From DATILL01 sp035476575 (GTDB taxonomy: Bacteria; Actinomycetota; Actinomycetes; Mycobacteriales; JACQDL01), in NCBI GenBank assembly GCA_035476575.1, contig DATILL010000111.1, positions 1-56,063 of the forward strand: a stretch of DNA of 56,063 nucleotides. Direction: 5' to 3'. The notes beneath the pieces were generated by a model. The model was given only the letters and a program-made list of their open reading frames with translations. It was not told the DNA's origin and searched no databases. Every line of letters starts with the position of its first letter. The first letter of the stretch is position 1. Shown in pieces: positions 21,201 through 29,400 of the stretch. A program made the position numbers and the translations under genes.

Positions 21201-22258
21201 CGGAGCGCCCGCTCAGGCAGCTCCGCAAGCAGCCGGCCGCACAGCCGAGCCAACGGGCCGCGCGCTCGCCGGCCGGGCGGCTCGCCCCGCTCCAGCGCAC
21301 CAGCGAGCCCAGGCTCGTCCCGCAGCTCACCGAGCACCGGAAGACCGAGCGCTTGGCTGATCTCAGCCGCCGCCAGCGAGCCCGTCGGCCCACCGCGCAC
21401 CACCAGCCCCAGCTCGCCGGTGTGCCGCCGCGCCCATGCCGCCATCCGGTCCGCCGCGGCCACCGCCCGCAGCTCACCCGGCACGACCAGCAGCGCTCGC
21501 GCCGCTTCGCCGAGCGCCACCTCGGCCGCCGCCCCGACCGCGCCCGAGACGTCCACGATCACCGGGTCCGCGCACTGCCGCCCAGCCTCCAGCACGGCCC
21601 GGACGGCGACAGCCGGCAGCTCGATCGGCCCGTCCCGCCCGGCAGACAGCATCCGCACCCCGCCTGCCTCGGGCAACCCGGCCCGCAACGCCGCCGGCGA
21701 CAGCCGCCCGGCCGAGCCGACCAGATCGGTCCAGCGCAGCCCACCGACGCCCTCGGCGCCGAGCAGCACATCCAGCCCACCGCCCAGCGGGTCGACGTCG
21801 ACCAGCATCGGCGACCCACCGGACCGGGCCGCCACCACGGCCAGCGCCGCGGCCAGCACGCTCGCGCCGGCACCGCCACGCCCGGCCAGCACGCACAGCA
21901 CCGGCCCGGGCGGCCCAGTCGGCGCCGCGCCAGCAGCGGCCAGCAGCTCCACCAGCGTCCGCTCCGCGGCCGGCAGCTCCAGCACCTGGTCAGCGCCGAG
22001 CCGGAGGCCGCTCACCCACACCGGCAGCTCCGCCTGGCCGCGGCAGACCACCACGACGCCGGACCGCCGGACCGGCTCGATGTGCGCGCACGCGCCGACC
22101 TGGTCGGCGCCAACCAGGACCAGCGACGCGCCACGCCACGCCGCCCGCGCCGCTCCCGGGTCGGCCACCAGCGGCTCGACCCCGGCGACCGCCGACAGCC
22201 GCAGGATGTCCTCCAGCAGGTCGTCGTTCTCGGTAACCACAAGTGGGCGGGTCGGCAT
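21197..22258 (-). CDS. ssd: CpaE/TadZ-like, septum-site-determining-type protein
   Basis: This 353-aa protein has a receiver-like N-terminal half (PLVVTENDDLLEDILRLS) and a MinD/ParA-like C-terminal half with the deviant P-loop GRGGAGASVLAA, lacking the usual Lys-Thr/Ser. It matches Rv3660c (Ssd), linked to septum placement, and TadZ/CpaE, which place the Tad machine at a cell site. It is the first gene of the tad operon. A GAGAGG ribosome site precedes ATG 22258. Two consensus DnaA boxes and a 6C-type RNA lie just upstream. Confidence 0.85.
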   Translation of the reverse strand: MPTRPLVVTENDDLLEDILRLSAVAGVEPLVADPGAARAAWRGASLVLVGADQVGACAHIEPVRRSGVVVVCRGQAELPVWVSGLRLGADQVLELPAAERTLVELLAAAGAAPTGPPGPVLCVLAGRGGAGASVLAAALAVVAARSGGSPMLVDVDPLGGGLDVLLGAEGVGGLRWTDLVGSAGRLSPAALRAGLPEAGGVRMLSAGRDGPIELPAVAVRAVLEAGRQCADPVIVDVSGAVGAAAEVALGEAARALLVVPGELRAVAAADRMAAWARRHTGELGLVVRGGPTGSLAAAEISQALGLPVLGELRDEPGLAGALERGEPPGRRARGPLARLCGRLLAELPERALR

Positions 22259-22335
22259 GAGCGGTCCTCTCAGTCAGGTGGAGGACCCCGAGACTGCCGC
22301 CCAACGGATGCCCATGACAGGGGCAGGACTACGGC

Positions 22336-22363
22336 TGTGGACAACTGCCGAGCCTGTGGACAA
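22336..22363 (-). promoter_or_regulatory. Two consensus DnaA boxes upstream of ssd
   Basis: TGTGGACAA occurs at 22336-22344 and 22355-22363, that is TTGTCCACA twice on the minus strand, 19 bp apart. This equals the high-GC actinobacterial DnaA box consensus. They lie 78-105 bp upstream of the ssd start, between the 6C-type RNA and the gene. Confidence 0.55.
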
Positions 22364-22435
22364 CCGGTTGCCAGATCGCCTGAAAAGTGCTAGACGCCCG
22401 AGTGGCGCCGCTGACCCGCCGATGATGTCGGGACA

Positions 22436-22543
22436 GGGGACGGCCCCCGTCTGGGGGGCTGACGGGGGCCGTCTGAGGTCCGGCTCCGGGGGGTTGAGCC
22501 GGACGCTTCTCTCGGGTGCACGTTACAACCCACGCACCCGTCT
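22436..22543 (-). ncRNA. 6C-type small RNA (two C6-loop hairpins)
   Basis: On the minus strand two perfect stems each close a 9-nt loop containing six consecutive C. The 9-bp stem is GTCCGGCTC/GAGCCGGAC (22496-22504 with 22478-22486) with loop AACCCCCCG. The 13-bp stem is GACGGCCCCCGTC and its complement (22461-22473 with 22439-22451) with loop AGCCCCCCA. This is the definition of the actinobacterial 6C RNA. In M. tuberculosis the 6C sRNA (B11, ncRv13660c) lies at the same place, beside Rv3660c. A -10-like TAGCTAT (about 22549-22555) fits a start near 22543; the ends are estimated. Confidence 0.85.
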
Positions 22544-22636
22544 GGCGATAGCTACCCGCCCTTTTACCATCCCAAACTTCAGCCACTCGGCCTAGGCACC
22601 CGCATCCCGTGGAGTGACACCCCGCCGATCACGCAC

Positions 22637-22707
22637 CGCCACAGGTCCATATGCGCCGCCACAGGTTGCATACGCGGCTCGTGGCGTAGGCAGCGCCACA
22701 GGTTGCA
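22637..22707 (+). promoter_or_regulatory. Three direct repeats upstream of the HAD gene
   Basis: CGCCACAGGTTGCA occurs at 22657-22670 and 22694-22707, with a diverged copy CGCCACAGGTCCAT at 22637-22650. The last copy abuts the -10-like TATCCT (22708-22713), which is 6 nt before GTG 22720. The arrangement looks like a repressor or activator operator on a leaderless promoter. Confidence 0.6.
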
Positions 22708-22719
22708 TATCCTGCGACG

Positions 22720-23499
22720 GTGACCCATGCCGCGGCGTTCTTCGACCTGGACAAGACGATCATCGCCAAGTCGAGCACCCTGGCCTTCGGCCGGCCCTTC
22801 TACGCCAACGGCCTGATCAGCCGGCGGGCCGCGCTCAAGGCCACCTACGCGCAACTGGTCTACGTCATCGCCGGCGCCGACGCCGACCAGATGGACCGGA
22901 TACGTGCGGAGACTACCGCCCTGGTGGCCGGCTGGGACGTGCGGCAGGTGCGCGACATCGTCCGGGAGACCCTGCACGAGGTCGTCGTACCGCTGGTCTA
23001 CGCCGAGGCCGCGAACCTCATCGAGCAGCACCGCGCCGCCGGTCACCAGATCGTCGTCGTCTCGACCAGCGGCGCGGACATCGTCGGACCGATCGGCGAG
23101 CTCATCGGCGCGGACCGGGTGATCGCGACCCGGCTGGTCGAACGCGACGGCCGCTACACCGGCGACATCGAGTTCTACGCCTACGCCGAGCAGAAGGCGA
23201 CCGCGATCCGCGCGCTGGCCGCGGAGCACGGCTGGGACCTGCGCCAGTGCCACGCCTACAGTGACTCCGCCACCGACCTGCCGATGCTGGAGACGGTCGG
23301 CCACCCGACCGCGGTCAACCCCGACCGCGCCCTGCGCCGGTTCGCCGTCGAACGGGACTGGCCGATCCTCACCTTCTCCCGGACGGTTCCGCTCCGCTCC
23401 CGGCTGCGCCCCTCGCCGGCTCTAGCCGGAGCCGCGGTGGGTGCCGGCATGGCGGCCGCCGGGCTGGCCTGGTACGCCACCCGACGCCGTCGAGGCTGA
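22720..23499 (+). CDS. HAD-IB family phosphatase, SerB-like, membrane-anchored
   Basis: This 259-aa HAD phosphatase has catalytic motif I FFDLDKTI with D9 and D11, motif II VVSTSGAD, and motif III AYSDSATDLPMLETVG. A C-terminal helix (about residues 233-252) ends in an Arg-rich anchor, so the enzyme is probably tethered to the membrane with its catalytic part inside. It is related to phosphoserine phosphatases and to glycerol/lysophosphatidic acid phosphatases; the substrate is not settled. Corresponds to Rv3661. The mRNA is predicted leaderless and under a triple repeat. An aminotransferase gene converges from the right. Confidence 0.88.
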   Translation: MTHAAAFFDLDKTIIAKSSTLAFGRPFYANGLISRRAALKATYAQLVYVIAGADADQMDRIRAETTALVAGWDVRQVRDIVRETLHEVVVPLVYAEAANLIEQHRAAGHQIVVVSTSGADIVGPIGELIGADRVIATRLVERDGRYTGDIEFYAYAEQKATAIRALAAEHGWDLRQCHAYSDSATDLPMLETVGHPTAVNPDRALRRFAVERDWPILTFSRTVPLRSRLRPSPALAGAAVGAGMAAAGLAWYATRRRRG

Positions 23500-23710
23500 C
23501 GGCTCGTCGCGAACCAGGTCTTCCCATCGATGCGCGTACGGCGTACAAAGAGAGCTACGGAGGACGGCCGCAAGGACCGGCCTCCGTGCACGGACACCAG
23601 GCACCCACGCGCGACCAGCCGCGGGAGGCACGTACGGGATGGACCCATAGAGGCCCGTCGCCGTCGAAAAAGGTGCACGCTTGGTAACCCGGATGCCCGT
23701 GCGGACAAGG

Positions 23711-23739
23711 GAACGGCGCTCCGGCGAGGAGCGCCGTTC
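23711..23739. terminator. Hairpin terminator between convergent genes
   Basis: Perfect 12-bp arms GAACGGCGCTCC and GGAGCGCCGTTC are separated by GGCGA, lying 16 bp from the stop of the minus-strand aminotransferase gene. A weaker hairpin (ACGGAGG / CCTCCGT, 23562-23592) lies nearer the HAD gene. The rest of the 255-bp gap shows nothing coding. Confidence 0.8.
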
Positions 23740-23754
23740 GCAACTCCAGCGCTG

Positions 23755-24942
23755 TCAGATCAGCCGGCCCAGCGCGTCCAGCAGCCGGGCGAGGTCGTTG
23801 GAGTCGTTGTACGGCCCGAACGACGCCCGGACCAGGACCCGGTCGCGCCACCTGTGCACGGGCACCTCGATCCGGTGCTCCTCACGCAGCCGGCGCTGCA
23901 GGATCTTCGGGTCACCGACCCACGGGACGGACGCGCTGACCATCTGCCCGTGCCAGCTCGTGCCGGGCGGGTACAGCGCCGGCTCGCCGTACCGCTCCGA
24001 CAGCTCCGCGCCCAACCGGGCGGCCAGCGCGTGCCCACGGGCCCGGATCACCGGCCAGTTGTGCCGCTCGGCGAAGGCGATCGCGGCCGGAACCGCGAGC
24101 GCGGCGGCCGGGTCGTGGGTGCCCGTCCAACTGTGCCGCTGGACGAACGACGCGCCCGGCACGCAGCCCCAGGTGACCACCAGCGGCGGCACGTCGTCGC
24201 GCAGCGTCTCGCGCACCCAGAGGAACCCGGTGGCCTTCGGCGCGCACAGCCACTTGTGGCAGTTGCCCACGTAGGCGTCCGGGTCGATCGCCGTGACGTG
24301 CAGCGGGAGCTGGCCGGGCGCATGGGCACCGTCCACAACGGACAGCACGCCATGCTCCCGTGCCCACCGGCAGACCTCGCTCACCGGGAGCACCGCAGCG
24401 GTCTCCGCCGCCAGGTGCGAGACGAAGACCACCCTGGTCCGCGGCGTGCGCGCCGCCTCCAGCGCGGCCAACACCCCGGCCGGGTCGGTGAACGGCAGCG
24501 GCAGGGCGGCCGTCACCACCGTGGCACCGCGGGCGGCCGTCGCGGCCTGCCACGCCAACCGGCAGCCGCCGTGCTCGTGATCGGTCAGCAGCACCTCGTC
24601 GCCGGGCCGCAGGTCGATGGCGCGGGCCACCGTGTTGACCCCGGTGGTGGTGTTCGGGACGAAGACAAGACCCTCGGGGTCGGCACCGACGATGCCGGCC
24701 AGCCGCTCCCGGGCAGCGTCCATCCGGGCTGGGTAGGTCCGTTCCAGAAGCTCGACCGGCTGCCGCTCCAGCTCAAGCTGTAAACGCTGGTAGGTCTCGA
24801 AGACCGGCCGCGGGCAGGCCCCGAAGGCCCCGTGGTTGAGATAGGTCCAGTTGGGGTCGAGCAGGAAGGCGTCCCGCAGCGCCGCCGCCGACGGAGCGGC
24901 CAGTCGTGGTGCCCGTTTCTGCTCGCTGGCCACCTCGGCCAT
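23755..24942 (-). CDS. Class V aminotransferase, isopenicillin-N-epimerase-like
   Basis: This 395-aa PLP-dependent fold-type I enzyme has the N-terminal motif YLNHGAFGACPRPV, the Asp that holds the PLP ring (VVDGAHAPG, D204), and the PLP lysine K230 in NCHKWLCAPKATGFL, with ASVPW and the C-terminal small domain. The family includes cysteine desulfurases, isopenicillin N epimerase and hercynylcysteine lyases. The Lys context is epimerase/lyase-like rather than desulfurase-like, and no mobile catalytic Cys loop is evident. ATG 24942 follows an AGGGG site 10 bp downstream of the Fic-like gene, so the two are cotranscribed. Confidence 0.82.
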   Translation of the reverse strand: MAEVASEQKRAPRLAAPSAAALRDAFLLDPNWTYLNHGAFGACPRPVFETYQRLQLELERQPVELLERTYPARMDAARERLAGIVGADPEGLVFVPNTTTGVNTVARAIDLRPGDEVLLTDHEHGGCRLAWQAATAARGATVVTAALPLPFTDPAGVLAALEAARTPRTRVVFVSHLAAETAAVLPVSEVCRWAREHGVLSVVDGAHAPGQLPLHVTAIDPDAYVGNCHKWLCAPKATGFLWVRETLRDDVPPLVVTWGCVPGASFVQRHSWTGTHDPAAALAVPAAIAFAERHNWPVIRARGHALAARLGAELSERYGEPALYPPGTSWHGQMVSASVPWVGDPKILQRRLREEHRIEVPVHRWRDRVLVRASFGPYNDSNDLARLLDALGRLI

Positions 24943-24952
24943 GACGGCACCC

Positions 24953-25708
24953 CTAACCTCGCAGAACGGCTTCGCAGATCGCCAGGCCCTCGCGGGCACC
25001 CAGCTCGGCGGCGGCACAGCAGTGCCGGAGCCAGGCGGCAACCCCGTCCGGCTCGCCGGTCAGATACCCCGCGAGGGTCTCGTCGTACTCGCCCTTGAGC
25101 TCCATATGCCCAACCTCGGGCACCGCCAGCGCCTTCGGGTCCAGACCGCGCGAGATGGTGGTCAACCGGGCGGCGGCGCGGGCCACCACGCCCGAGCCGG
25201 CCCGGAACGGCGCCAGCGCGCGCAGCTCGCCGTGGACCACGGCGGCCAGGAGCACCGCAGGTCCGGCTGAGGGTCCGGCTGACTGCGCGGTCACCAGCCC
25301 GGCCAGGCCGTCCAGCCGGACGGCGATCTCGACCCCGGCGACCGGCCGGCCCAGCTCGGCCTCGGGGAGCAGGTCCGCGGCGGCCAGCACATGCAGCCGG
25401 GCCAGCACCTGCAGCGGCGCGCGCACCCAGGTCCCGGCGAGCCGGCCGAGCTCGGCGCTGACCCGCAGCGCGCCCTGCACCACCGGGTCCGCTACGACGC
25501 CGGCCCGCACGTCCGCCAGCGGAACGTCGACGCCGTCCAGCGCGGCCGAGGCACGGGCGCCCCTCAGCGCGGACTCGGCGCTCACCGCGGCGGAGGAACG
25601 GCGCAGCGCCCGATGGGCGAGCAGCCGGTCGACAGCGACCCGGGACCCCTCCGCCGCGTCGCGTACTCCCGGCAGGTCGAGCAGCGCGGCGAGTGCATCA
25701 GGGGGCAC
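24953..25708 (-). CDS. Fic-like protein with degenerate active site
   Basis: The 251 residues follow the helical pattern of Fic/Doc proteins, including the N-terminal helical region with SAESALRGARASAALDG. The catalytic motif should read HPFxxGNGRxxR; here it is LAPFRAGSGVVAR (165-177), so the catalytic His, Asn and Arg are replaced. AMPylation activity is therefore unlikely. Similar degenerate proteins appear near acs in streptomycetes. GTG 25708 is preceded at 8 nt by TAGGCT (minus strand, 25717-25722), suggesting a leaderless start. What it does is unknown. Confidence 0.6.
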   Translation of the reverse strand: MPPDALAALLDLPGVRDAAEGSRVAVDRLLAHRALRRSSAAVSAESALRGARASAALDGVDVPLADVRAGVVADPVVQGALRVSAELGRLAGTWVRAPLQVLARLHVLAAADLLPEAELGRPVAGVEIAVRLDGLAGLVTAQSAGPSAGPAVLLAAVVHGELRALAPFRAGSGVVARAAARLTTISRGLDPKALAVPEVGHMELKGEYDETLAGYLTGEPDGVAAWLRHCCAAAELGAREGLAICEAVLRG

Positions 25709-25770
25709 GGTCTGCCAGCCTACGCCGGGAGCGCGCCCTCGCCGCCCCAGACCACGTGTACGCCCTGCCC

Positions 25771-25830
25771 ACTTGCCGGACAAAGGTCACCGGAACCAGC
25801 CGCTCGGCCGGTGACCTTTGTGCGGCAAGT
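25771..25830. repeat. Long palindrome in the Fic-like / acs divergent region
   Basis: Arms of 23 bp (25771-25793 and 25808-25830) match at 22 of 23 positions around a 14-nt loop. The core is CAAAGGTCACCGG / CCGGTGACCTTTG. It lies 95 bp upstream of acs and 63 bp upstream of the Fic-like gene, so it is either an operator or a structured leader. Confidence 0.7.
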
Positions 25831-25924
25831 CGGTTGGGTGGGCGGCGGGCGGCCGTCCGGGGTCGTAAGGTCGCGGTCAGGCGACCATCGGCGTGCGGCC
25901 GGCACGGATCGGGAGGGAACCGCG

Positions 25925-27910
25925 GTGTCCGACACACCTCACAGCGAGCAGAGCGCACCCACGACGCTGTCCAACCTGCTGCACGAGGAGCGTCGGTTCC
26001 CGCCCCCCGCCGCCCTCGTGGCGGACGCGAACGCCACGGCGGCTGCGTACGACGCCGCAAAGGAGGACCGGGAGGCGTTCTGGGCCGCCCAGGCGCGGCG
26101 GCTGAGCTGGGCGCGGAGCTGGGACCAGGTGCTCGACTGGAGCAACCCGCCGTTCGCCAGGTGGTTCGTCGGCGGGCAGCTCAACGTGGCGTACAACTGC
26201 GTCGACCGGCACGTCGAGGCGGGCAACGGCGACAAGGTCGCCTACCACTGGGAGGGCGAGCCGGGCGACACCCACACGATCACCTACGCCGACCTGCGCC
26301 GTGAAGTGTGCAAGGCGGCCAACGCCATCGCCAGCCTCGGCGTCTGCAAGGGCGACCGGGTCGCGATCTACCTGCCGATGATCCCGGAGACGGTGATCGC
26401 GATGTTGGCCTGCGCCCGGCTCGGCGCGCCGCACACGGTGGTCTTCGGCGGCTTCTCCGCCGACGCGCTGCGCAGCCGGATCGAGGACTGCGACGCCACA
26501 CTGGTCATCACCGCCGACGGCGGCTACCGGCGTGGCGCGGCCAGCGCGCTCAAGCCCGCCGTGGACGCGGCGCTCACCGGGTACGACGGCGTCGGGCACG
26601 TGCTGGTGGTCCGGCGTACCGGCCAGGAGACACCGTGGACCGAAGGCCGCGACGTATGGTGGCACGACGTCGTGGAGTCGGCCCCGGACCAGCACGAGGC
26701 GCAGCCCCACGACGCCGAGCACCCGCTCTACGTCATGTACACCTCGGGTACGACGGCCAAGCCCAAGGGCATCCTGCACACCACCGGCGGCTACCTGACC
26801 CAGGTTGCCTACACCCATCACGCCGTGTTCGACGTCAAGCCGGAGACCGACGTCTACTGGACCGCGGCCGACATCGGCTGGGTCACCGGGCACAGCTACA
26901 TCGTGTACGGCCCGCTAGCCAACGGCGTCACCTCGGTGCTGTACGAGGGCACGCCGGACGCCCCGCACCGGGGCCGTTGGTGGGAGATCATCGAGAAGTA
27001 CCGGGTCAGCATCCTGTACTGCGCGCCGACCGCGATCCGGACGTTCATGAAATGGGGCGAGCAGATCCCGGCCGACTTCGACCTGTCCTCGCTGCGGCTG
27101 CTCGGGTCGGTGGGCGAGCCGATCAACCCCGAGGCGTGGGTCTGGTACCGCACCCACATCGGCTCGGACCGCTGCCCGATCGTGGACACCTGGTGGCAGA
27201 CCGAGACCGGCGCCATCATGATCAGCCCGCTGCCCGGGGTCACCACGACCAAACCCGGCTCGGCACAGCGCCCGCTGCCCGGAATCGGCGCGGACGTGCT
27301 GGACGACAGCGGCAAGCCGGTGCCCAACGGCGGCGGCGGCTACCTGGTGCTGACCGAGCCGTGGCCGAGCATGCTGCGCACGATCTGGGGTGACGACCAG
27401 CGGTACATCGACACCTACTGGACCCGCTTCGACGGGCTCTACTTCGCCGGCGACGGCGCGAAGAAGGACGAGGACGGCGACATCTGGCTGCTCGGCCGGG
27501 TGGACGACGTGATGAACGTGTCCGGTCACCGGATCTCGACCACCGAGGTCGAGTCCGCGCTGGTGTCGCACCCGAGGGTGGCCGAGGCCGCCGTGGTCGG
27601 CGCCACCGACCCCACCACCGGGCAGGCGATCGTGGCGTTCACGATCCTGCGCGGTGAGGGCACCGACGACCCCGAGGCGCTGGTCAAGGACCTGCGTGAG
27701 CACGTGGCCAAGGAGATCGGGCCGATCGCCAAGCCACGCCAGATCATGGTCGTGCCAGAGCTGCCGAAGACCCGGTCCGGCAAGATCATGCGGCGGCTGC
27801 TGCGTGACATCGCGGAGAACCGCCAGCTCGGCGACGTCACCACGCTGACCGACTCCACGGTGATGGACCTGATCAAGGAGCGGCTGCCCAGCGCCCCCGC
27901 CGAGGAATAA
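25925..27910 (+). CDS. acs: Acetyl-CoA synthetase
   Basis: This 661-aa AMP-forming acetate-CoA ligase makes acetyl-CoA from acetate, ATP and CoA. It is full length. The N-terminus is the ACAS_N domain; the phosphate loop is YTSGTTAKPKG (272-282); the acetyl pocket/A5 region WWQTETG and the hinge GRVDDVMNVSGHRIST are intact. The catalytic lysine is K620 in KTRSGKIMRR, the residue acetylated by Pat in other bacteria. GTG 25925 follows GGGAGGGAACC. Corresponds to Rv3667. A strong terminator follows. Confidence 0.97.
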   Translation: MSDTPHSEQSAPTTLSNLLHEERRFPPPAALVADANATAAAYDAAKEDREAFWAAQARRLSWARSWDQVLDWSNPPFARWFVGGQLNVAYNCVDRHVEAGNGDKVAYHWEGEPGDTHTITYADLRREVCKAANAIASLGVCKGDRVAIYLPMIPETVIAMLACARLGAPHTVVFGGFSADALRSRIEDCDATLVITADGGYRRGAASALKPAVDAALTGYDGVGHVLVVRRTGQETPWTEGRDVWWHDVVESAPDQHEAQPHDAEHPLYVMYTSGTTAKPKGILHTTGGYLTQVAYTHHAVFDVKPETDVYWTAADIGWVTGHSYIVYGPLANGVTSVLYEGTPDAPHRGRWWEIIEKYRVSILYCAPTAIRTFMKWGEQIPADFDLSSLRLLGSVGEPINPEAWVWYRTHIGSDRCPIVDTWWQTETGAIMISPLPGVTTTKPGSAQRPLPGIGADVLDDSGKPVPNGGGGYLVLTEPWPSMLRTIWGDDQRYIDTYWTRFDGLYFAGDGAKKDEDGDIWLLGRVDDVMNVSGHRISTTEVESALVSHPRVAEAAVVGATDPTTGQAIVAFTILRGEGTDDPEALVKDLREHVAKEIGPIAKPRQIMVVPELPKTRSGKIMRRLLRDIAENRQLGDVTTLTDSTVMDLIKERLPSAPAEE

Positions 27911-27911
27911 A

Positions 27912-27936
27912 CCGGCCGGTCGAGTGGACCGGCCGG
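27912..27936 (+). terminator. Terminator after acs
   Basis: A perfect 10-bp stem CCGGCCGGTC / GACCGGCCGG with loop GAGTG begins 2 bp after the acs stop codon. Confidence 0.85.
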
Positions 27937-27988
27937 GCTGCTGGGTGGACGATGATCGCCGTTGCCGCACAGCACTCAGGAGGACGCC

Positions 27989-28408
27989 GTGACCGACCAG
28001 ACCGGGCTGCGTATCGACAGTGGCCAGCACCCGGAGGCGTCGTTCGGCGAGCTGGTCCGGGACGCCACCGAGAGCGTCTCCACCCTGGTCCGCGCCGAGC
28101 TCGAGCTCGCCAAGCTGGAGATCAGCACCTCGCTGAAGCGGGCCGGCCTGGGTGGGGCGATGTTCGCGGCAGCGGGCGCGGTGCTGCTGCTGTCGCTGCC
28201 GTTCCTGTTCGTCGCGGTCGCCGAGGGGCTCGTCGCGGCCGGCCTGTGGCGCTGGCTGTCCTACCTGGTCGTGTTCGTCTTCTTCGTGCTCGTCGCGGGG
28301 GCGCTGGTGCTGCTCGGCCTGCGCAACCTGAGGAAGATCAAGAAGCCGGAGCGCACCATCAGCACCGTGAAGGAGACCGCGCACGCGCTCCGCCGAGGCA
28401 CCGGGTGA
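27989..28408 (+). CDS. Holin-X/phage-holin-family-like membrane protein
   Basis: The 139 residues start with an amphipathic acidic helix (FGELVRDATESVSTLVRAELELAKLEI) followed by two strong membrane helices (about 57-80 and 90-115) and a basic tail. This is the pattern of the actinobacterial 'Holin-X, holin superfamily III' domain; despite the name, a lytic role is unproven. GTG 27989 follows CAGGAGGA. It overlaps the next gene by 4 nt (GTGA). Corresponds to Rv3669. Confidence 0.82.
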   Translation: MTDQTGLRIDSGQHPEASFGELVRDATESVSTLVRAELELAKLEISTSLKRAGLGGAMFAAAGAVLLLSLPFLFVAVAEGLVAAGLWRWLSYLVVFVFFVLVAGALVLLGLRNLRKIKKPERTISTVKETAHALRRGTG

Positions 28409-29328
28409 CCGGTCCGGACGCCGCCACCATCCTCGTCGAGGGTCCCTGGACACACCGCGAGATCAGCGCGAACGGCGTGCGGCTCCACGTTGCCGAGGCC
28501 GGCACCGGCCCGCTGGTGCTGCTGCTGCACGGGTTTCCGGAGTTCTGGTGGACCTGGCGGCACCAGTTGGCCGGGCTGGCCGAGGCGGGTTTCCGAGCGG
28601 TGGCCGCGGACCTGCGCGGCTACGGTGCCTCAGACAAGCCACCGCGGGGGTATGACGCCTACACGCTGGCCGGTGACATTGCCGGGCTGGTCCGCGCCCT
28701 GGGCGAGCGGGACGCCGTACTGGTCGGGCACGACTGGGGTGGCCTGCTCGGCTGGGCCGCCGCGACACTGCATCCCCGGGTGGTACGGCGGCTCGCGGTG
28801 CTCGGCACGCCGCACCCGCTGCGGCTGCGGGCGGGGCTGCTGACCGAGCCGCGCGGGCAGCTCCGGGCCAGCCGGTACGCCCTCACCTTCCAGCTTCCCC
28901 GCTACGCCGAGTCCCTGCTGACCAGACATGACGGCAACCATGTGGCCCGGCTGCTGTGGGAATGGTCCGGGCCGGGCTGGCGGCGCACCACCGACCACGC
29001 CGCCGCCGCGAACCGGTACGCCGACGCGATGCGTATCCCGGCCACAGCACACTGCGCGCTGGAGTACTACCGCTGGGCGGTCCGCTCGCTGGCCCGGCCG
29101 GACGGCCTGCGGTTCGCCCGGCTCATGCAGCAGCCGGTGACGGCGCCGACGCTGCAGTTGCACGGCGCGGCCGACCCGTGCCTGCTGGCCCGGACCGCGC
29201 AGGGCTCCGGCCGGTACGTCGCCGCGGCGTACGAATGGCGGCTGCTGGACCGGATCGGGCATTTCCCGCACGAGGAGGTGCCTGAGCTGGTCACCGGTGA
29301 GCTCATCCGCTGGGCAAAGGAGCACTGA
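28405..29328 (+). CDS. Epoxide-hydrolase-like alpha/beta hydrolase (EphE type)
   Basis: This 307-aa alpha/beta hydrolase has the oxyanion motif HGFPEFWWTW (42-51) and nucleophile elbow VGHDWGG with Asp nucleophile D110, followed by the base His near residue 287 (RIGHFPHEE). An Asp rather than Ser nucleophile points to an epoxide hydrolase or haloalkane-dehalogenase-type enzyme; HGFP favours epoxide hydrolase. The GTG start overlaps the upstream stop. Corresponds to Rv3670 (ephE), next to marP's block. Confidence 0.85.
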   Translation: MTGPDAATILVEGPWTHREISANGVRLHVAEAGTGPLVLLLHGFPEFWWTWRHQLAGLAEAGFRAVAADLRGYGASDKPPRGYDAYTLAGDIAGLVRALGERDAVLVGHDWGGLLGWAAATLHPRVVRRLAVLGTPHPLRLRAGLLTEPRGQLRASRYALTFQLPRYAESLLTRHDGNHVARLLWEWSGPGWRRTTDHAAAANRYADAMRIPATAHCALEYYRWAVRSLARPDGLRFARLMQQPVTAPTLQLHGAADPCLLARTAQGSGRYVAAAYEWRLLDRIGHFPHEEVPELVTGELIRWAKEH

Positions 29329-29400
29329 CATCGCCGGCAGCGGGCGGCTAGCCGGGCGTGTCCCCGCCGCTGCCCCTTCATCACCCGTACCCTCACCGAC

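Noticed and set aside
22439..22504. Tandem hairpins considered as simple terminators
   Set aside because: No gene end faces them (neighbours diverge), and the shared C6 loops match the 6C RNA definition.
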